DNA of 64,000 nucleotides from Isoetes taiwanensis (lineage: Eukaryota > Streptophyta > Lycopodiopsida > Isoetales > Isoetaceae), in assembly GCA_021234155.1 (NCBI GenBank), contig JAJEKV010000130.1, positions 62,001-126,000 on the forward strand. The letters run 5' to 3'. The notes under the pieces were generated by a model that was not told the origin of the DNA, ran no database searches, and saw only the letters and a list, made by a program, of their open reading frames with translations. This document shows positions 10,039 through 23,352 of this stretch, piece after piece. Each line of letters begins with the position of its first letter. Position 1 is the stretch's first letter. The position numbers and the translations under genes were made by a program.

Positions 10039-12424
10039 TAAAGCAATGTTGACCTTGCAGCAAAGTCCCTAAGTTACGTGTCCCAAGTGCAAGAGATTTA
10101 CCATTATGGCATTCTGAACTTTGAGCTGCAAAATGTTAAATCTATCAAAACAAATCTAAGATGAGCATGTGCTATGCGAACTCTCCAAGCGAATGCAAAA
10201 ATATTAGATACAGTCTGCTAAGGTTGTCTATGCAGAGGAGCCACATGACCGACATGACCTGCCAAAAACTCCTACATTATGAGTTGTGTGATCCAGAACA
10301 AAAGAAACAAATGTTAAGAAAAAGTAAATCCTATATGCAATGGCATAGAACAAATCTAAACCAAACTTAATGAACTTGTACCATGCTGTAACCAGTCAAA
10401 TCTCTAATGTTTGGAGAAAGCATACAACTTAGGTATAAATGCAATAGTTGCTTTACCACAAGTTTTGGGCACTATATTTTAAAGCAGATATCTATGCTGA
10501 CATCTCAAAATTGCTGCAATACTCTTCAGAAGTTCCCAACCTTGTGCAATATACTGCACAATGTCCCTTGAGGAATGCCTCTTCTACATACTTTAAAAGG
10601 TCATTGTCCACATAAACTCTAGCCAAATAAGAAGAAACACAAACATTCAATCTCGGAGTGAAAAGAAGACGAAGTAGAATACCCTTGCTTATGTGGTCAA
10701 TTGTACCAGGTAAATGATGTTGCAATATCCTAAGGGAAAATTATTTTTGCAAATGCAAGTCAACATTTTTGTACAGAAGAAAGCTCCAATAAATGTAGTC
10801 CCTACAAGCTAAGTTCCCTTGCATGCACTTATTACAGTGCGAAGTTAGGTATCTTTGCATGCATTTACTTCGGTGCAAACCACATGCAAAGTTTGCTTAG
10901 GCTTTAGAATATCTGAGGCTGACAATATCCAATGGACATTTTCCTACCTAATCACACAACTTGCAAAGATAGAAGTTAACCAACATTATACAGAGATTAA
11001 AATCCATTTCTGGTTGTATCATAATCAAAGACATAGGAAGAATTCTGACACCTGAAAGCAAGCATGAGCAACCACGTTAAGAATGTGCTGCCTCTACATC
11101 CAACATTATAGTCGTTTGCCTTCAGTCAAACTTCTGAACTTAGTTCTGACCAAGATTATCATAAAGCTTCTCTGAGAACCTTTGCAAATCCCTTGCTTAA
11201 TGCTCGTTATGGGCCAAATGTAATGAATGAGAATCTTGAGGTTAAAGAAATTGACCATGTTCAAAGCCTTGGATTCAAAGGAATTATTGAAATACAATTT
11301 CAGAAAGAGACGGTAGAGATCAAGGATAATCCATATTCTAGTATGAGGCAAGAACAAAGGCTTCACAGAAATCTTGCATAAAAATAGAAGGCATTATCAT
11401 GATTCAACAGACACTAAGCGACACAACGAATGCCTTGCTTTAAGAAACAGTTTAGAGACATTGTCTTAAATCATCCGGAGGGCAATCTGAGCAATAGTGA
11501 TTGGATATGCAATTAGTTGCATGAATGTTCGCGTCTGGTTGTAGATAATGTCTCATTTCAAGTCAGCATCAAAAAATTTGAGGGCCATGTGGCCATGGCC
11601 CAAATTTTTTTAATAACGGCCGAGGGCCGGCGCTATCGCCTTAACACCCCTGGTCCAAGGGTTTAATCGGCTATGGAAGATCTGCGGGTCTTACTGCTTG
11701 CGTGTCAAGCGGCCTTTGCCGATGGTTCTGTTTTTCTAACACAGAGTTTCTTCTTTGAAAAGTTTTGTTAGTTCAAAAAAATATGAAGAAAACCGTAGAT
11801 AAAGAAGGATGTTGGATCGGTAGGGATTTTTCAAAGAAATGTTCTCACCAAAAATTGAGATCTTAGTGCGTATTTGCATAGCCCTCGATCCCTAAATCGC
11901 TTAGTTAAAGTCGAAAACAAAGATCTCATAGAAGCGCAGAAAGAAAAGCAAAAAACGAAATGCTCAGGCCGATGGAAAAAAAAAATGCTCGCGTCGATGT
12001 GCCGATGAAAATGACTCTCAGGCCGATGTGTCGATGCAAAAAAGAAAGCAAAAGAATAGCAAAATACCCGCTTTGTCCCATCATGCCCAGCCTTTGTGCT
12101 CAACCCGCCGATGCTTGCATAACGCCTAGGAGAATCGAAAGCGCAGCCCATAACATCCTAGGAGAATCGATCCTTAACGCCCTTGGCCTCAAAGATTTAG
12201 TCAGGGGTTTAATCTCACCGCTGATCTCGGTGATGTTATGTCCAAGAACATTATGTGGCCCAATTGGTTATGACCATAACAAAGATGTTATGGCCATAAC
12301 ATTTCCTCACCGCAACGGGTCACTTTCTTTCTTTTTGCCCTCCGCCATAGCTAAGCAAAATGATGTGCCATAGCCGGCAAATACATAGCCATAGCCGGGC
12401 AGGGCACAAAGTGCGTGCATATGA
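10039..12424. other. Gene-free stretch
   Basis: No coding region can be supported. Around 11940-12030 a degenerate motif containing GCCGATG recurs several times in A-rich DNA. The rest is unremarkable. Confidence 0.4.
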
Positions 12425-13414
12425 GTGATGTGTTAATCTCTCAGTGAAGATGGCATCCACCGCAAAGATCGCAGAACCAGCCTCTTGATCTTATTGCCAG
12501 AACTGGCCGCCATAGTTGGGCTTCTTTGGCAAAAATGACGATTGTTGATAGCATCCGCCTCCCCCCTGTTCTTCTGATTCTGTGAAGCTGATTTTGATTC
12601 TGTGATGCCGGACTCCCTGCTGATTCTGTGATGCCGGACTCCCTGCTCATTTCGTAATATGTGTTTTCTTTTCTAGGTAATAAACCTATTCTCTTTTTTC
12701 TTTCTTTTTCTAGCTTTGATCGCATCAAACTTCTCGCTTCTTCCCGGCTGAATCCTTTTTCGTGACTCATAAAATGGCTTGGTTCATTTATGTATCGGTT
12801 ATGGCGGCCCCGTTTTCATATTTGGCTCTTGATTGAAGAAATCGGGAAGGCCCCGCTCATTCCGTCCTTGGAATCGGCACGCCTTTATCAATCGGCGCTT
12901 AGCCAGATCGGCCTCCATAGCCAAACAAGCTTTGAAGAAGGTGCATTTGTCGGGCTTTTGTTCCGTGGTTTAAAAGAAACTCAAGAATGCCCTTCATCGC
13001 TTTTCGAGGATCGGATTTGATTCCGCGGATGCCGACCCCCTGATTCTCCGCGAAGCCGCGGATGCCGGGCTCCCAAGCCGGGCCAAACTTGGCTATGGCG
13101 GCCGGGCCCGCTAAATGCCTTCTACCAGACGCATAAGTCGACATCGCCCTCCCTCGAGTTAGGGCTGGCTGGCCTGCGGGCCATGTGGCCATGAAATTCC
13201 TCGGCCGCATCGCCGCATCAACCGGACAATTTCGTGGGCTACATGGCCACTCAGCCATTTTTATGGCCCATAACTCGAGAGGACATTATCTACCCCATGC
13301 TCAAAATGTTTTGGGACAAAGTTATGCTATTAGTGGGTAACAAATATCCAAGGAACGGTTGAGATTTAATCTAACCGTATACCCGAGGAGCGGTGGTGTT
13401 AAGGTGAAGATACC

Positions 13415-13423
13415 TATATAAAA
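13415..13423 (+). promoter_or_regulatory. TATA-like box in tandem copy 1
   Basis: CCTATATAAAAAACC follows a short GC-richer stretch. The same site is kept in copy 2 at about 18028-18035. It resembles a plant TATA box or an LTR promoter, but no downstream gene could be identified, so function is speculative. Confidence 0.25.
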
Positions 13424-16181
13424 AACCTTTGCCCATTATTCTTTGTTGACCGCTATTAGCGCAGCCCCCTAGATTTGGAACCGTGGCATTTGGCGCACAC
13501 CATATCAGATTGTTTTGGCATGTTGTAAACCAAGACCGAGGGGCCAACGCTTTGAGGTCCCTCAAGGGCAATGGAGTTAGGTGAAGCAAGTTGAACATGT
13601 GGCAATTTAAACAGAGCAGAAAGCAGAGTCGAAAGGAGTGCGTATGAACTAATGGAACGAAAAGCTAATCTTTGTGACGCCATACTTCTACTTGCTCCCT
13701 GGTATGCTTCCAACACTACCCCCTCCTCCTAAATTTCTCATGTTTCTTCCACTCCTCATGTTCTATCCTATTCTTATGCTCGCTCTTCACGCCTTCTTAT
13801 CCTAGATCTTCTCCTATCAAAACCACATCCTATGATCGCTCTACTATATTCTCTAGTAAACCAACATTCTATGATAGCCCTACTATATATTCTAGTTCTG
13901 CTTATCGCTAGACTATGGCCTTCCACTAGATCATTCCGAAAGCAGAAAAGATTATTCGGAGCAGAAAGCCACTATGATTGCCTATCCTATGGCCTTCCAT
14001 AAGATAGTTCGAAAGGAAGAAGAGGAGGTATGATTATGGCATATAACCTTCCTTAAACAGTTGGCCGGAGGTGATTATTACTATTGATTACTCACCATGG
14101 AACTGAGAACTGCGGAGGAGCAATGGGTTATGGAAATAACCTCCATTGCCAAGATGTTTGATCCAAGGGTGGAGGTTAGTGCGATTTGATAATCATATGA
14201 TATCACCGCTTAAAGACAACATAATTACCTTACCAAGAAAGCATTTTGCCTTATGCCCTTGGAAAGGATGAAGCTCACGCCTACTACACTACTCATTTGG
14301 AATTCTCAATATGTCTAATATGGTGCCCTTTTTTAGCACCTCTCCAAGCGAGCATTGTGTAGTATGCCCTTGGAAAGGGTGCAAAGAAAGATAGTTGTAG
14401 ACCATTCATGAATATATCAATATATTTTGTTTCGCCACTCTCCCATTTTTGAGTTCTCGCACAGTCTAATGCGCTTTTGCATGGTCTATCGCAATGTAAC
14501 ATTAAGTATTAATAACAAACATTTTTCTTTCATATTATTTAATGCACAAAACAAAGCAGACCTTGTATTCACTAAGCGCAAGGATATGCTAAGTTTGGCA
14601 TTGCAAAGAGCTTTCATTAATCAAGAAAGCTTTGTAAGATGTCAACATTGGCTCTGATAGTTCAGCTTATATTATTGCCGCTTGGGTGGCTCTTAAGATT
14701 TGCAAATGATCCTCCACTACATCTGAGGAACTCTAAATGTTTATGAAGCTTTATAACAATAATAATAACAATATAATAATTGTATTTATCAAGCCATTCA
14801 GGTCATGGATATCTTATGTGTTCTTGGTTTTATTAATTTTTCTTATACAGATGTGTAGAGCTTCCACAAGTGGGATGAAAATTTCTAAAGAGCTGTAGTA
14901 GTGGTTGAAGGAAGTAATATTGTTTATCTTCCTAGATGTAACCATCATTACTGTGCATTCTCGAACTGTTGAACCACAGAGTATTGTGAAGAATGCGGAC
15001 ATTGTTGCTCAAGCAGAAATGGTAGTAATTGTCTTCTTGGATTGTAATATCTATTATTATTCTGGCTTTCAGATAAAACAAGACTGCATTAGGCCACCGC
15101 AATGTAGTTGGCAAAGCTACGCTTCTAAGCGAAAGTACCGATTCAACAAAATTCCAACATTGACAAACCCTCTCTCGAAGCCATCGCAAATGTTCTTCTA
15201 CATAGCATGTCAAGAATTACGCCCCAAAATATTCACGTCATGATATATTTTTGTCTGGAAAGCAAAATGAAATAAATGCCACAACATTATTATGAATTCT
15301 GATATTAAAAAGACAAGGACCATAATAACAAAATCACAATAAAATACAAGAAGCAGATCTATGCACATGATCAAGAGCAACAAAATCACAATGAACTCAA
15401 GAATCAAAGAACAAATATATAATGTGACAAAAAAGATTGGACCTCCTAGACATCTTGACAAGCAAAGATTATCGGCTTCGGATCTTTGTATGCACATTGT
15501 CCATTGCAAGCATTATGTGATCACCCAAATAAAGAAGAGTTAAAATGGTTGTGAGAAGACATAACAACCAAAAATATTGCTAACATGATTTTGCGAATGC
15601 ATCTGCCTATCTTAAATGTGCGCAGAGCTTTGCTTTTGTAGTTTACGGTACAGAACTGTTGGCCATCTACTACAGGTGCATCAAATGTTGATATGCATGG
15701 AATCTACTCCACCAAATGTAAGTACTCATTTTCTTCTTAAACACATGTGTAACGTACTCTTTTCCTTATAAAACGCGCGGGCAAGCATCAAACAGAGACC
15801 GAACAAAAGAATTACATAGTTGGACTGTAAGAGATTATTTTGATTTGGTGGGTGCTTTCCCATGGTCCCAGAACCTTGAGGTTTTTTTTTGCCAGGCTTC
15901 TGTACGCTATGTTCCCATGAAAATATGACCTTTGAGTTTTTTTTCTGGCCAAGCGTCCAGATGCAATGTTCCCATGAAGATCTGACCTTCATTGGTTCAG
16001 GTTTTCGACCGTAACAAAAAGTAATCCATCCACATTTGGCCAAGATTGAAGACCTACGGCAATCCAGGTCGGGCAATGCAGGTTGACTATCGGAAAGCAC
16101 CCTAAAACCTCTCTACACTACTAGAAAATTTTGCCATTTTCCACTCCCTTTGCAAACGTAGCAACACCTAGTCTAAAGAAG

Positions 16182-16645
16182 GAACTCCGTATATATCATC
16201 CGGGATGTGGTTAATCCGGACATCCGGTATCAGCCAGGGTGGTTAATCCGGACATTCGATATCAGCCAGGGTGATTAATCCGACATCCGATATCAGCCAA
16301 ATGGTTAATCCGACAAAAAGTGGTTAATCCCGACAAAACCAAGCGTAGAACTGTCTTTGCGGGGGGCAGAAATTTTGATCGATCACTCTTGTTGCCCGTA
16401 TGCGGTTTGATCCGCTTTAAAAGCATGCCAATCGCTTTGTATGCCCCTTTTATGTTAGATTGATGAAGAGAGAAAGAGATTTAAAGGCGGAATAGAGCAG
16501 AATCGATCAAAAAGGGCAAAAACAGCTTGGTTTTGGGCTTCAAATCTGCAGATTCTAATGGCTAATAACGGTGTCCGGATTAACCACAATGGTTGATAAC
16601 GGGTGTCCGGGTTAACCACATCCCGATGATATATACGGTCTTCCG
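16182..16645. mobile_element. MITE with 10-bp TSD, in tandem copy 1
   Basis: The element is flanked by identical TCTAAAGAAG at 16172-16181 and 16646-16655. Inside, the ends are inverted repeats: left CCGTATATATCATCCGGGAT, right its reverse complement with small changes, continuing into GTGGTTAATCCGGACAT-type sequence. Subterminal units of GGTTAATCCGACAT with a TATCAGCC spacer recur four to five times on the left side. A 9-10 bp TSD with long TIRs points to a Mutator-type MITE, which is inference. No coding capacity. Confidence 0.75.
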
Positions 16646-16841
16646 TCTAAAGAAGTGTTAAAATTTGATATTTTTTGCTATTTTGCCCATCAAAACGGCT
16701 CGCAAAAAAATTTGCCCCTCGCATAATGAAAGGCATCAAATAGTTTAATGAGCGCCATAGGAAAGAGAAGTAGAAAATTTACATGTCATTTGAAAGGTTA
16801 AAAATGTAGATTTGCTTCTCATTTTTTTCCTAGTCCATCTA

Positions 16842-17040
16842 TCCTATATTATAATGTTATTGTGTAAGTGTTGGACCCAGCCCTAATTTGGGCGGCCCAG
16901 ATTTGATGAAATCAATGGAAGAGATGATGCCACGTCACTTTCTTAGATGAGTTTTTTTCTAGGGTTCGCTAAGGCGGCTATGGCACCTTCGAGCACTATG
17001 GGCTTCCATTCTATGGCGGGTCTTATAGCCATCGCTATGA
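16842..17040 (+). mobile_element. Duplicated 5' end of Helitron 2
   Basis: This 199-bp stretch, starting A|TCCTATATTATAATG, matches the first 199 bp of Helitron 2 (21471-21669). It then stops abruptly at the tandem-duplication junction. The Helitron must therefore have been in place before the segment was duplicated. Confidence 0.8.
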
Positions 17041-20000
17041 GTGATGTGTTAATCTCTCAGTGAAGATGGCATCCACCGCAAAGATCTCGCAACCGTTCTG
17101 CAGTCTTATGTCCAGAAATCCGCCGCCATAGTTGGGCTTTTTCGCAAAAAATGACGATTGTTGATAGCATCCGCCTCCCCCTTCTTCTGATTCTCGCGGA
17201 AGCTGATTTTGATTCCGCGGATGCCGGACTCCCTCGCTGATTCTCGCGATGCCGACTCCCCGCTCATTCTTTCAGAATATGTGTTTTCTTTTCAGGTAAT
17301 AAACCTATTCTCTTTTTCTTTCTTTTTCTAGCTTTGATCGCATCAAGCTTCGCTTCCGTCCGGGAATCCTTTTCGCGACTCGCAAAATGGCTTGGTCTAT
17401 TTATGTATCGGTTATGGCGGCCCCGTTTTTCATATTTGGCTCTCGCATTGAAGAAATCGAAGAAGGCCCCGCCATTCCGCCCTGGAATCGGTTAGCACGC
17501 CTTTATCAATCGGGCGCCGAAGCGTATCGGGCCTCGCCATAGCCAAACAAGCTTTGAAGAAGGTGCATTTGTCGGCTTTTGTTCCGTGGTTTAAAAAGAA
17601 ACTCAAGAATGCCCTTCATCAGTTTTCTCGAGGATCGGATTTTGATTCGCGGATGCCGACTGCTGATTCTCGCGGAAGTCGCGGATGCCGCTCCCAAGCC
17701 GGGCCAAACTTGGCTATGGCGTCCGCTAAAATGCCTCTACCAGATCGCTATAGCCGATATCTTTTCCCCTTCGAGTTATGGGCCAGTGGCCGCCATGTGG
17801 TTATGAATTTCGTACCACAGACGCCATCGTTCGGAATTTCGTGGCCACATGGCCACTCAGCCATTTTTATGGCCCATAACTCCTCGGGAGAGGACATTAT
17901 CTACCCCATGCTCTGAAAATGTTTTGGGACAGGTTGCGTTATTAGTGGGTAACAGCTGTCCAAGGAACGGTTGAGATTTAATCTAACCGTGTATACCCGA
18001 GGAGCAGGGTGTTAAGGTGAAGATACCTATATAAAAACCTTGCCCATTATTCTTTGCTGACCCGTTATTAGCGCAGCCCCCTAGATTTGGAACCGTGGCA
18101 TTTGCGCACACCATATCAGATTGTTTTGGCATGTTGTAGCCGTTCACGCTTGTCTAACCGAAGAAGAGTGTAGGGGCCAACGTTTGAGGTCCCGAAGGGC
18201 AATGGAGTTAGGTGAAGCAAGTTGAACATGTGGCAATTTGGGATCTCTATGAAAACACACGGCAGAGCAGAGCAGGAGTCGAAAGGAGTGCAGAAGGAAC
18301 GGAATGGAACGAGTGCTAATCTTTGTGACGCTCATACTTCTACTTGCTCCTGGTATGCTTCCAACACTACCCCCTCCTCCTAAATTCCTCATGTTTCTTC
18401 CACTCCTCATGTTGTATCCTATTCTTATGCTCGCTCTTACGCCATCAAAACCACATCCTATGATCGCTCTACTATATTCTCTAGTAAACCAACATTCTAT
18501 GATAGCCCTACTATATATTCTAGTTCTGCTTATCAGGCTAGACTATGGCGTTCCACTGGATCATTCTCGAAAGGTGAAAAGATTATTCTCGAAAGCAGAA
18601 AGCCACTATGATTGCCTATCCTATGGCCTTCCATAAGATAGTTCCGAAAGGTGAAGAAGAGGAGGTATGATTATGGCATATAACCTTCCTTAAACAAATT
18701 CTTGAGGTGATTATTACTATTGATTACTCAGCCATGGAACCGAGAATCAGTGGAGGAGCAATGGGTTATGGAAATAACCTCCATTGCCAAGATGCCCATC
18801 CAAGGGTGGAGGTTAGTGCGATTTGATAATCATATGATATCACCGCTTTAAAGACAACATAATTACCTTACCAAGAAAGCATTTTGCCTTATGCCCTTTG
18901 AAAGGATGAAGCTCACAGTTCTACTACACTACTCATTTGGAATTCTCAATATGTCTAATATGGTGCCCTCTTTTAGCACCTCTCCAAGCGAGCATTGTAG
19001 TATGCCCTTGGAAAGGGTGCAAAGATAGTTGTAGACCATTCATGAATATATCAATATATTTTGTTTTTTGCCACTCTCCATTTTTGAGTTCTCGCATAGC
19101 CTAATGCAGTTTTGCATGGTCTATCGCAATGTAACATTAAGTATTAATAATGAGAACATTTTTTCTTTCATATTATTTAATGCACAAAACAAAGCAGACC
19201 TTGTATTCACTAAGCAAAGAAGGATATGCTAAGTTTGGCATTGCAGCTGAGCTTTCATTAATCAAGAAAGCTTTGTAAGATGTCAACATTGGCTCTGATA
19301 GTTCGGGCCATATTTATTGCCGCTTTGGGTGGCTTCGGTATTTGCAAAACATCCTCCACTACATACGAGGAACTCTAAATGTTTATGAAGCTTTATAACA
19401 ATAATAATAACAATATAATAATTGTATTTATCAAGCCATTCAAAATCATGGATATCTTATGTGTTCTTGGTTTTATTAATTTTTCTTATACGATGTGTAG
19501 AGCTTCCACAAGTGGGATGAAAATTTCTAAAGAGTCAGAGTAGTGGTTGAAGGAAGTAATATTGTTTATCTTCCTAGATGTAACCATCATTACCGTGCAT
19601 TCTCGAACCATTGAACCACGAGTATTGTGAAGAATGCGACATTGTTGCTCAAGCGTAAATGGTAGTAATTGTCTTCTTGGATTGTAATATCTATTATTAT
19701 TCGGCTTTCGATAAAACAAGATCGCATTAGGCCAGCCGCAAATGAAGTTGGCAAAGCTACGCTTCTCGGCGAGTACCGATTCAACAAAATTCCAACATTG
19801 ACAAAGACTCCTCTCGAAGCTTATCGCAAATGTTCTTCTACATAGCATGTCAAGAATTACGCCCAAAATATTCACGCCATGATATATTTTTGTCCGAAAG
19901 CAAAATGAAATAAATGCCACAACATTATTATGAATTCTGATATTAAAAAGACAAGGACCATAATAACAAAATCACAATAAAATACAAGAAGCAGATCTAT

Positions 20001-21669
20001 GCACATGACTGAAGAGCAACAAAATCACAATGAACTCAAGAATCAACAAATATAGTCAGACAAAAAAGATTGGACCTCCTAGACATCTTGACAAGCAGCA
20101 TTATCAGTTCGTGATCTTTGTATGCACATTGTCCATTGCAAGCATTATGTGATCACCCAAATAAAGAAGAGTTAAAATGGTTGTGAGAAGACATAACAAC
20201 CAAAAATATTGCTAACATGATTTTGCGAATGCATCTGCCTATCTTAAATGTGCGCAGAGCTTTGCTTTTGTAGTTTACTTCTACGTAATCAAGGCCATCT
20301 ACTATGTGTGCATCAAATGTTGATATGCATGGAATCTACTCCACCAAATGTAAGTACTCATTTTCTTCTTAAACACATGTGTAACGTACTCTTTTCCTTA
20401 TAAAACGCGCGGGCAAGCATCAAACAGAGACCGAACAAAAGAATTACATAGTTGGACTGTAAGAGATTATTTTGATTTGGTGGGTGCTTTCCCATGGTCC
20501 CAGAACCTTGAGGTTTTTTTTTGCCAGGCTTCTGACGCTTATGTTCCCATGAAAATATGACCTTTGAGTTTTTTTTCTGGCCAAGCGTCCAGATGCAATG
20601 TTCCCATGAAGATCTGACCTTCATTGGTTCGTAGTTTTCGAATCGTAACAAAAAGTAATCCATCCACATTTGGCCAAGATTGAAGACCTACGGCAATCCG
20701 TGCCGGCAATGCAGTTGACTATCGGAAAGCACCCTAAAACCTCTCTACACTACTAGAAAATTTTTGCCATTTTCCACTCCTTTGCAAACGTAGCAACACC
20801 TAGTCTAAAGAAGGAACTCCGTATATATCATCCGGATGTGGTTAATCCGACATCCCAGACGGCCAGGGTGGTTAATCCGACATTCGATATCAGCCGTGGT
20901 GATTAATCCGACATCCGATATCAGCCAAATGGTTAATCCGACAAAAAGTGGTTAATCCGACAAAAACCAAGCGTAGAACCGCGGCCGCGGGGCAGAAATT
21001 TTGATCGATCACTTTTGCCGCCCGTGGGCGGTTTGATCCGCTTTTAAAAAGCATGCCAATCGCTTTGTATGCCCCTTTTATGTTAGATTGATGAAGAGAG
21101 AAAGAGATTTAAGGCGAAATAGAGCAGAATCGATCAAAAAAAGGGCAAAAACAGTTGGTTTTTGGGCTTCAAACTGCGCAGTTCTTAATGGCTAATAACG
21201 GTGTCCGGATTAACCACAATGGCTGATAACGGGTGTCCGGGTTAACCACATCCCGGATGATATATACGGTCTTCCGTCTAAAGAAGTGTTAAAATTTGAT
21301 ATTTTTTGCTATTTTGCCCATCAAAACGGCTCGCAAAAAAATTTGCCCTGCATAATGAAAGGCATCAAATAGTTTAATGAGCGTCATAGGAAAGAGAAGT
21401 AGAAAATTTACATGTCATTTGAAAGGTTAAAAATGTAGATTTGCTTCTCATTTTTTTCCTAGTCCATCTATCCTATATTATAATGTTATTGTGTAAGTGT
21501 TGGACCCAGCCCTAATTTGGGCGGCCCAGATTTGATGAAATCAATGGAAGAGATGATGCCACGTCACTTTCTTAGATGAGTTTTTTTCTAGGGTTCGCGA
21601 AGGCGGCTATGGCACCTTCGAGCACTATGGGCTTCCATTCTATGGCGGGTCTTATAGCCATCGCTATGA
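17041..21669. repeat. Tandem duplication, copy 2 (4.6 kb)
   Basis: This is the second copy of the 12425-17040 unit. Its right part overlaps the start of Helitron 2. Small indels against copy 1 shift every open frame between the copies, which argues against any of them being a conserved gene. Confidence 0.9.
20814..21276. mobile_element. MITE with 10-bp TSD, in tandem copy 2
   Basis: Same element as at 16182-16645, flanked by TCTAAAGAAG at 20804-20813 and 21277-21286. It arrived by duplication of the surrounding segment, not by a separate insertion, because the flanking DNA is also duplicated. Confidence 0.75.
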
Positions 21670-21738
21670 CATCAAGGTCCGCCTTGCCAAGCTCCGGCGA
21701 TCCGCCGTCACACAGAAGGAAGCAACCCAAATCCGGAT

Positions 21739-21963
21739 ATGGTAGAAAATGTAACCATTTCTGCCCAACAATCTCACGAATCGTCTGGGCAGGCAAAAGG
21801 GTTTCTGGATCTTCATGTTGATACTGCAAATAGTAGCGATCTTGTGGACGGTGAGGCCGCAGAAACTGATGATCATAATATCTGGCAGAATGCAAAGCTC
21901 AAGGCAGAAATTGTTTCGCATCCTTCGTATGAGCAGTTGCTTGCTGCCCATGTTGCTTGCCAG
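21739..21963 (+). pseudogene. KNOX homeobox gene fragment (KNOX1 domain exon), captured in Helitron
   Basis: The frame from 21739 encodes an acidic, Ser/Asp-rich stretch and then, at residues about 49-74, a KNOX1-type segment containing SHPSYEQLLAAHVAC. In plant KNOX transcription factors this region precedes KNOX2, the ELK motif and a TALE homeodomain, and mediates dimerisation. The AHVAC wording is closest to class II KNOX proteins (KNAT3/4/5 type). The similarity stops after HVAC, near a known KNOX exon boundary. No KNOX2, ELK or homeodomain is visible downstream, so this is a single stranded exon and not a working gene. The true start codon is unknown and the frame may extend upstream. 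Confidence 0.75.
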
Positions 21964-22728
21964 AACTCGATTAATCATTCTTCCGGCGAGATTTTTTTTC
22001 CCATGGTTTCATTTAGTCTTTTACCTCTGCCCACAGGATGTACAGGCCGGGTATAGCAGGTAAGACCTCTTGCATGTAGTTTTTCGATGCTCATGGCCAA
22101 ACCTTGCTGAGTTTCATGGCCAATCCTTTCTTTTTTCGGCAATTCAATCAGTGCCATATGTCGTTGCAGCAAATCCGCAGCCATGTTGGCAAGAAAGGGT
22201 ACCCCATTCCATGTGAAAAATATTTCCTCTTAACAATTTCCTGCTCTGCACCGAAACATTTGTTACCCATACATAAAATCTGAAGCATCTTATCATATTT
22301 GATTCATTTGTCTGCTCGATTCTACACATTTGACAGTCTTTTGAACATTTCTGAGCAAGAGCATTATATTGAGCAAAGCGTTGTCTAATTCCGGTAGCAA
22401 ATTGCAGCTGTGAAAGCTTTGTGAAAGCTATGAACAGTCTGTCATTCCTCTCCATTTTGCAGTTCACAAAAAGAAGTGCAGGTCGAACGTGCAGGGATAT
22501 CTTCAAAGCTTTGTGCACAGAAGTTTTATAAGGTAGGCCACCGAATTTAAGATTTTTTTGATTTGGCCATTAAGTGCAATAATGGATTCTTTGCTGCCTG
22601 ATTTAATAATGGACACCGTAGATGATGGTCAAACTGGGCATATAGAGGTGACTGAACTATAAGTTGCTTCAGTTTTTTTCCCGCATGTTTAAGTTATTTT
22701 GTTCACATTGTTTTTGCAGGTTTGACAG

Positions 22729-22884
22729 TTTGAGACAGTTCTGGAGGATCTTGCACTGGCTCATGAATTCAGCCCAGATCCATCATCGAACATCTCTGGC
22801 TCATTCTCTTTGAATATCAAAAGTATTATTGCAGATGTCTGGTGTGTATTTGGGCACGAAGCAGATGAGCAAATATATTGCAAG
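22729..22884 (+). pseudogene. Unrecognised exon-like segment in Helitron 2
   Basis: A 52-codon open frame is preceded by TTTTTGCAGGTTTGACAG and followed by AAG|GTAAGC, a good donor. The peptide contains LEDLALAHEFSPDP and ADVWCVFGHEADEQIY. I do not recognise the family. It is not KNOX2, ELK or homeodomain sequence, so it may come from a second captured gene. Confidence 0.4.
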
Positions 22885-23352
22885 GTAAGCATCTTTAGCC
22901 ATTCCACTCATGCTACTTCATGAGATAAGGGGAATAGCAGTGATATTTGAATTGATATTTGAAGCTCTGCATCAGCTCCATGGTGCCTTTCATTAGCTTG
23001 AAAAATAAAACTATGTTTATTGTCTTTATGCTTAAATTGGTTGTTTGAATTGTGGGTACGAATCATCTGCCTGCCATTATTTCTCTCTGCTACCCTTATC
23101 TCAATTTGGAGATCTCGCACACATGCTTTCTGCATTCTCAATTGCTGAATACATGATGCTATTCTGAAGCTTTTGAAACTCAGAGTAAATTGTAAGATAT
23201 GATTCCTTGATTTCTATAATAGTTAGCAATTCATCTGAAATAGTGGACAACAATAATCGAGGATTTCTCAGAGACAAATTTACAGAAAAGCATGCATTCT
23301 TAAAGAAGCATGTTAAAATCTATTCTAAGGTATTTAATTATGTTGTCTACAG

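Larger units (their letters stand above)
12425..17040. repeat. Tandem duplication, copy 1 (4.6 kb)
   Basis: This segment begins GTGATGTGTTAATCTCTCAG and ends GCCATCGCTATGA. The next 4.6 kb repeats it in the same order and orientation. The junctions share TATGA, consistent with short homology at the breakpoints. The unit holds no recognisable gene. It contains a TATA-like site, a MITE with a 10-bp TSD, and at its right edge the first 199 bp of a Helitron. The copies differ mainly by small changes at CAG, CTG and CCGG sites. Confidence 0.9.

Noticed and set aside
14905-15243. Frames of about 100 codons in the tandem duplication (for example 14905-15243, 17554-17916, 19486-19920)
   Set aside because: The same DNA in the other copy does not keep the frame. 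There is no recognisable domain.
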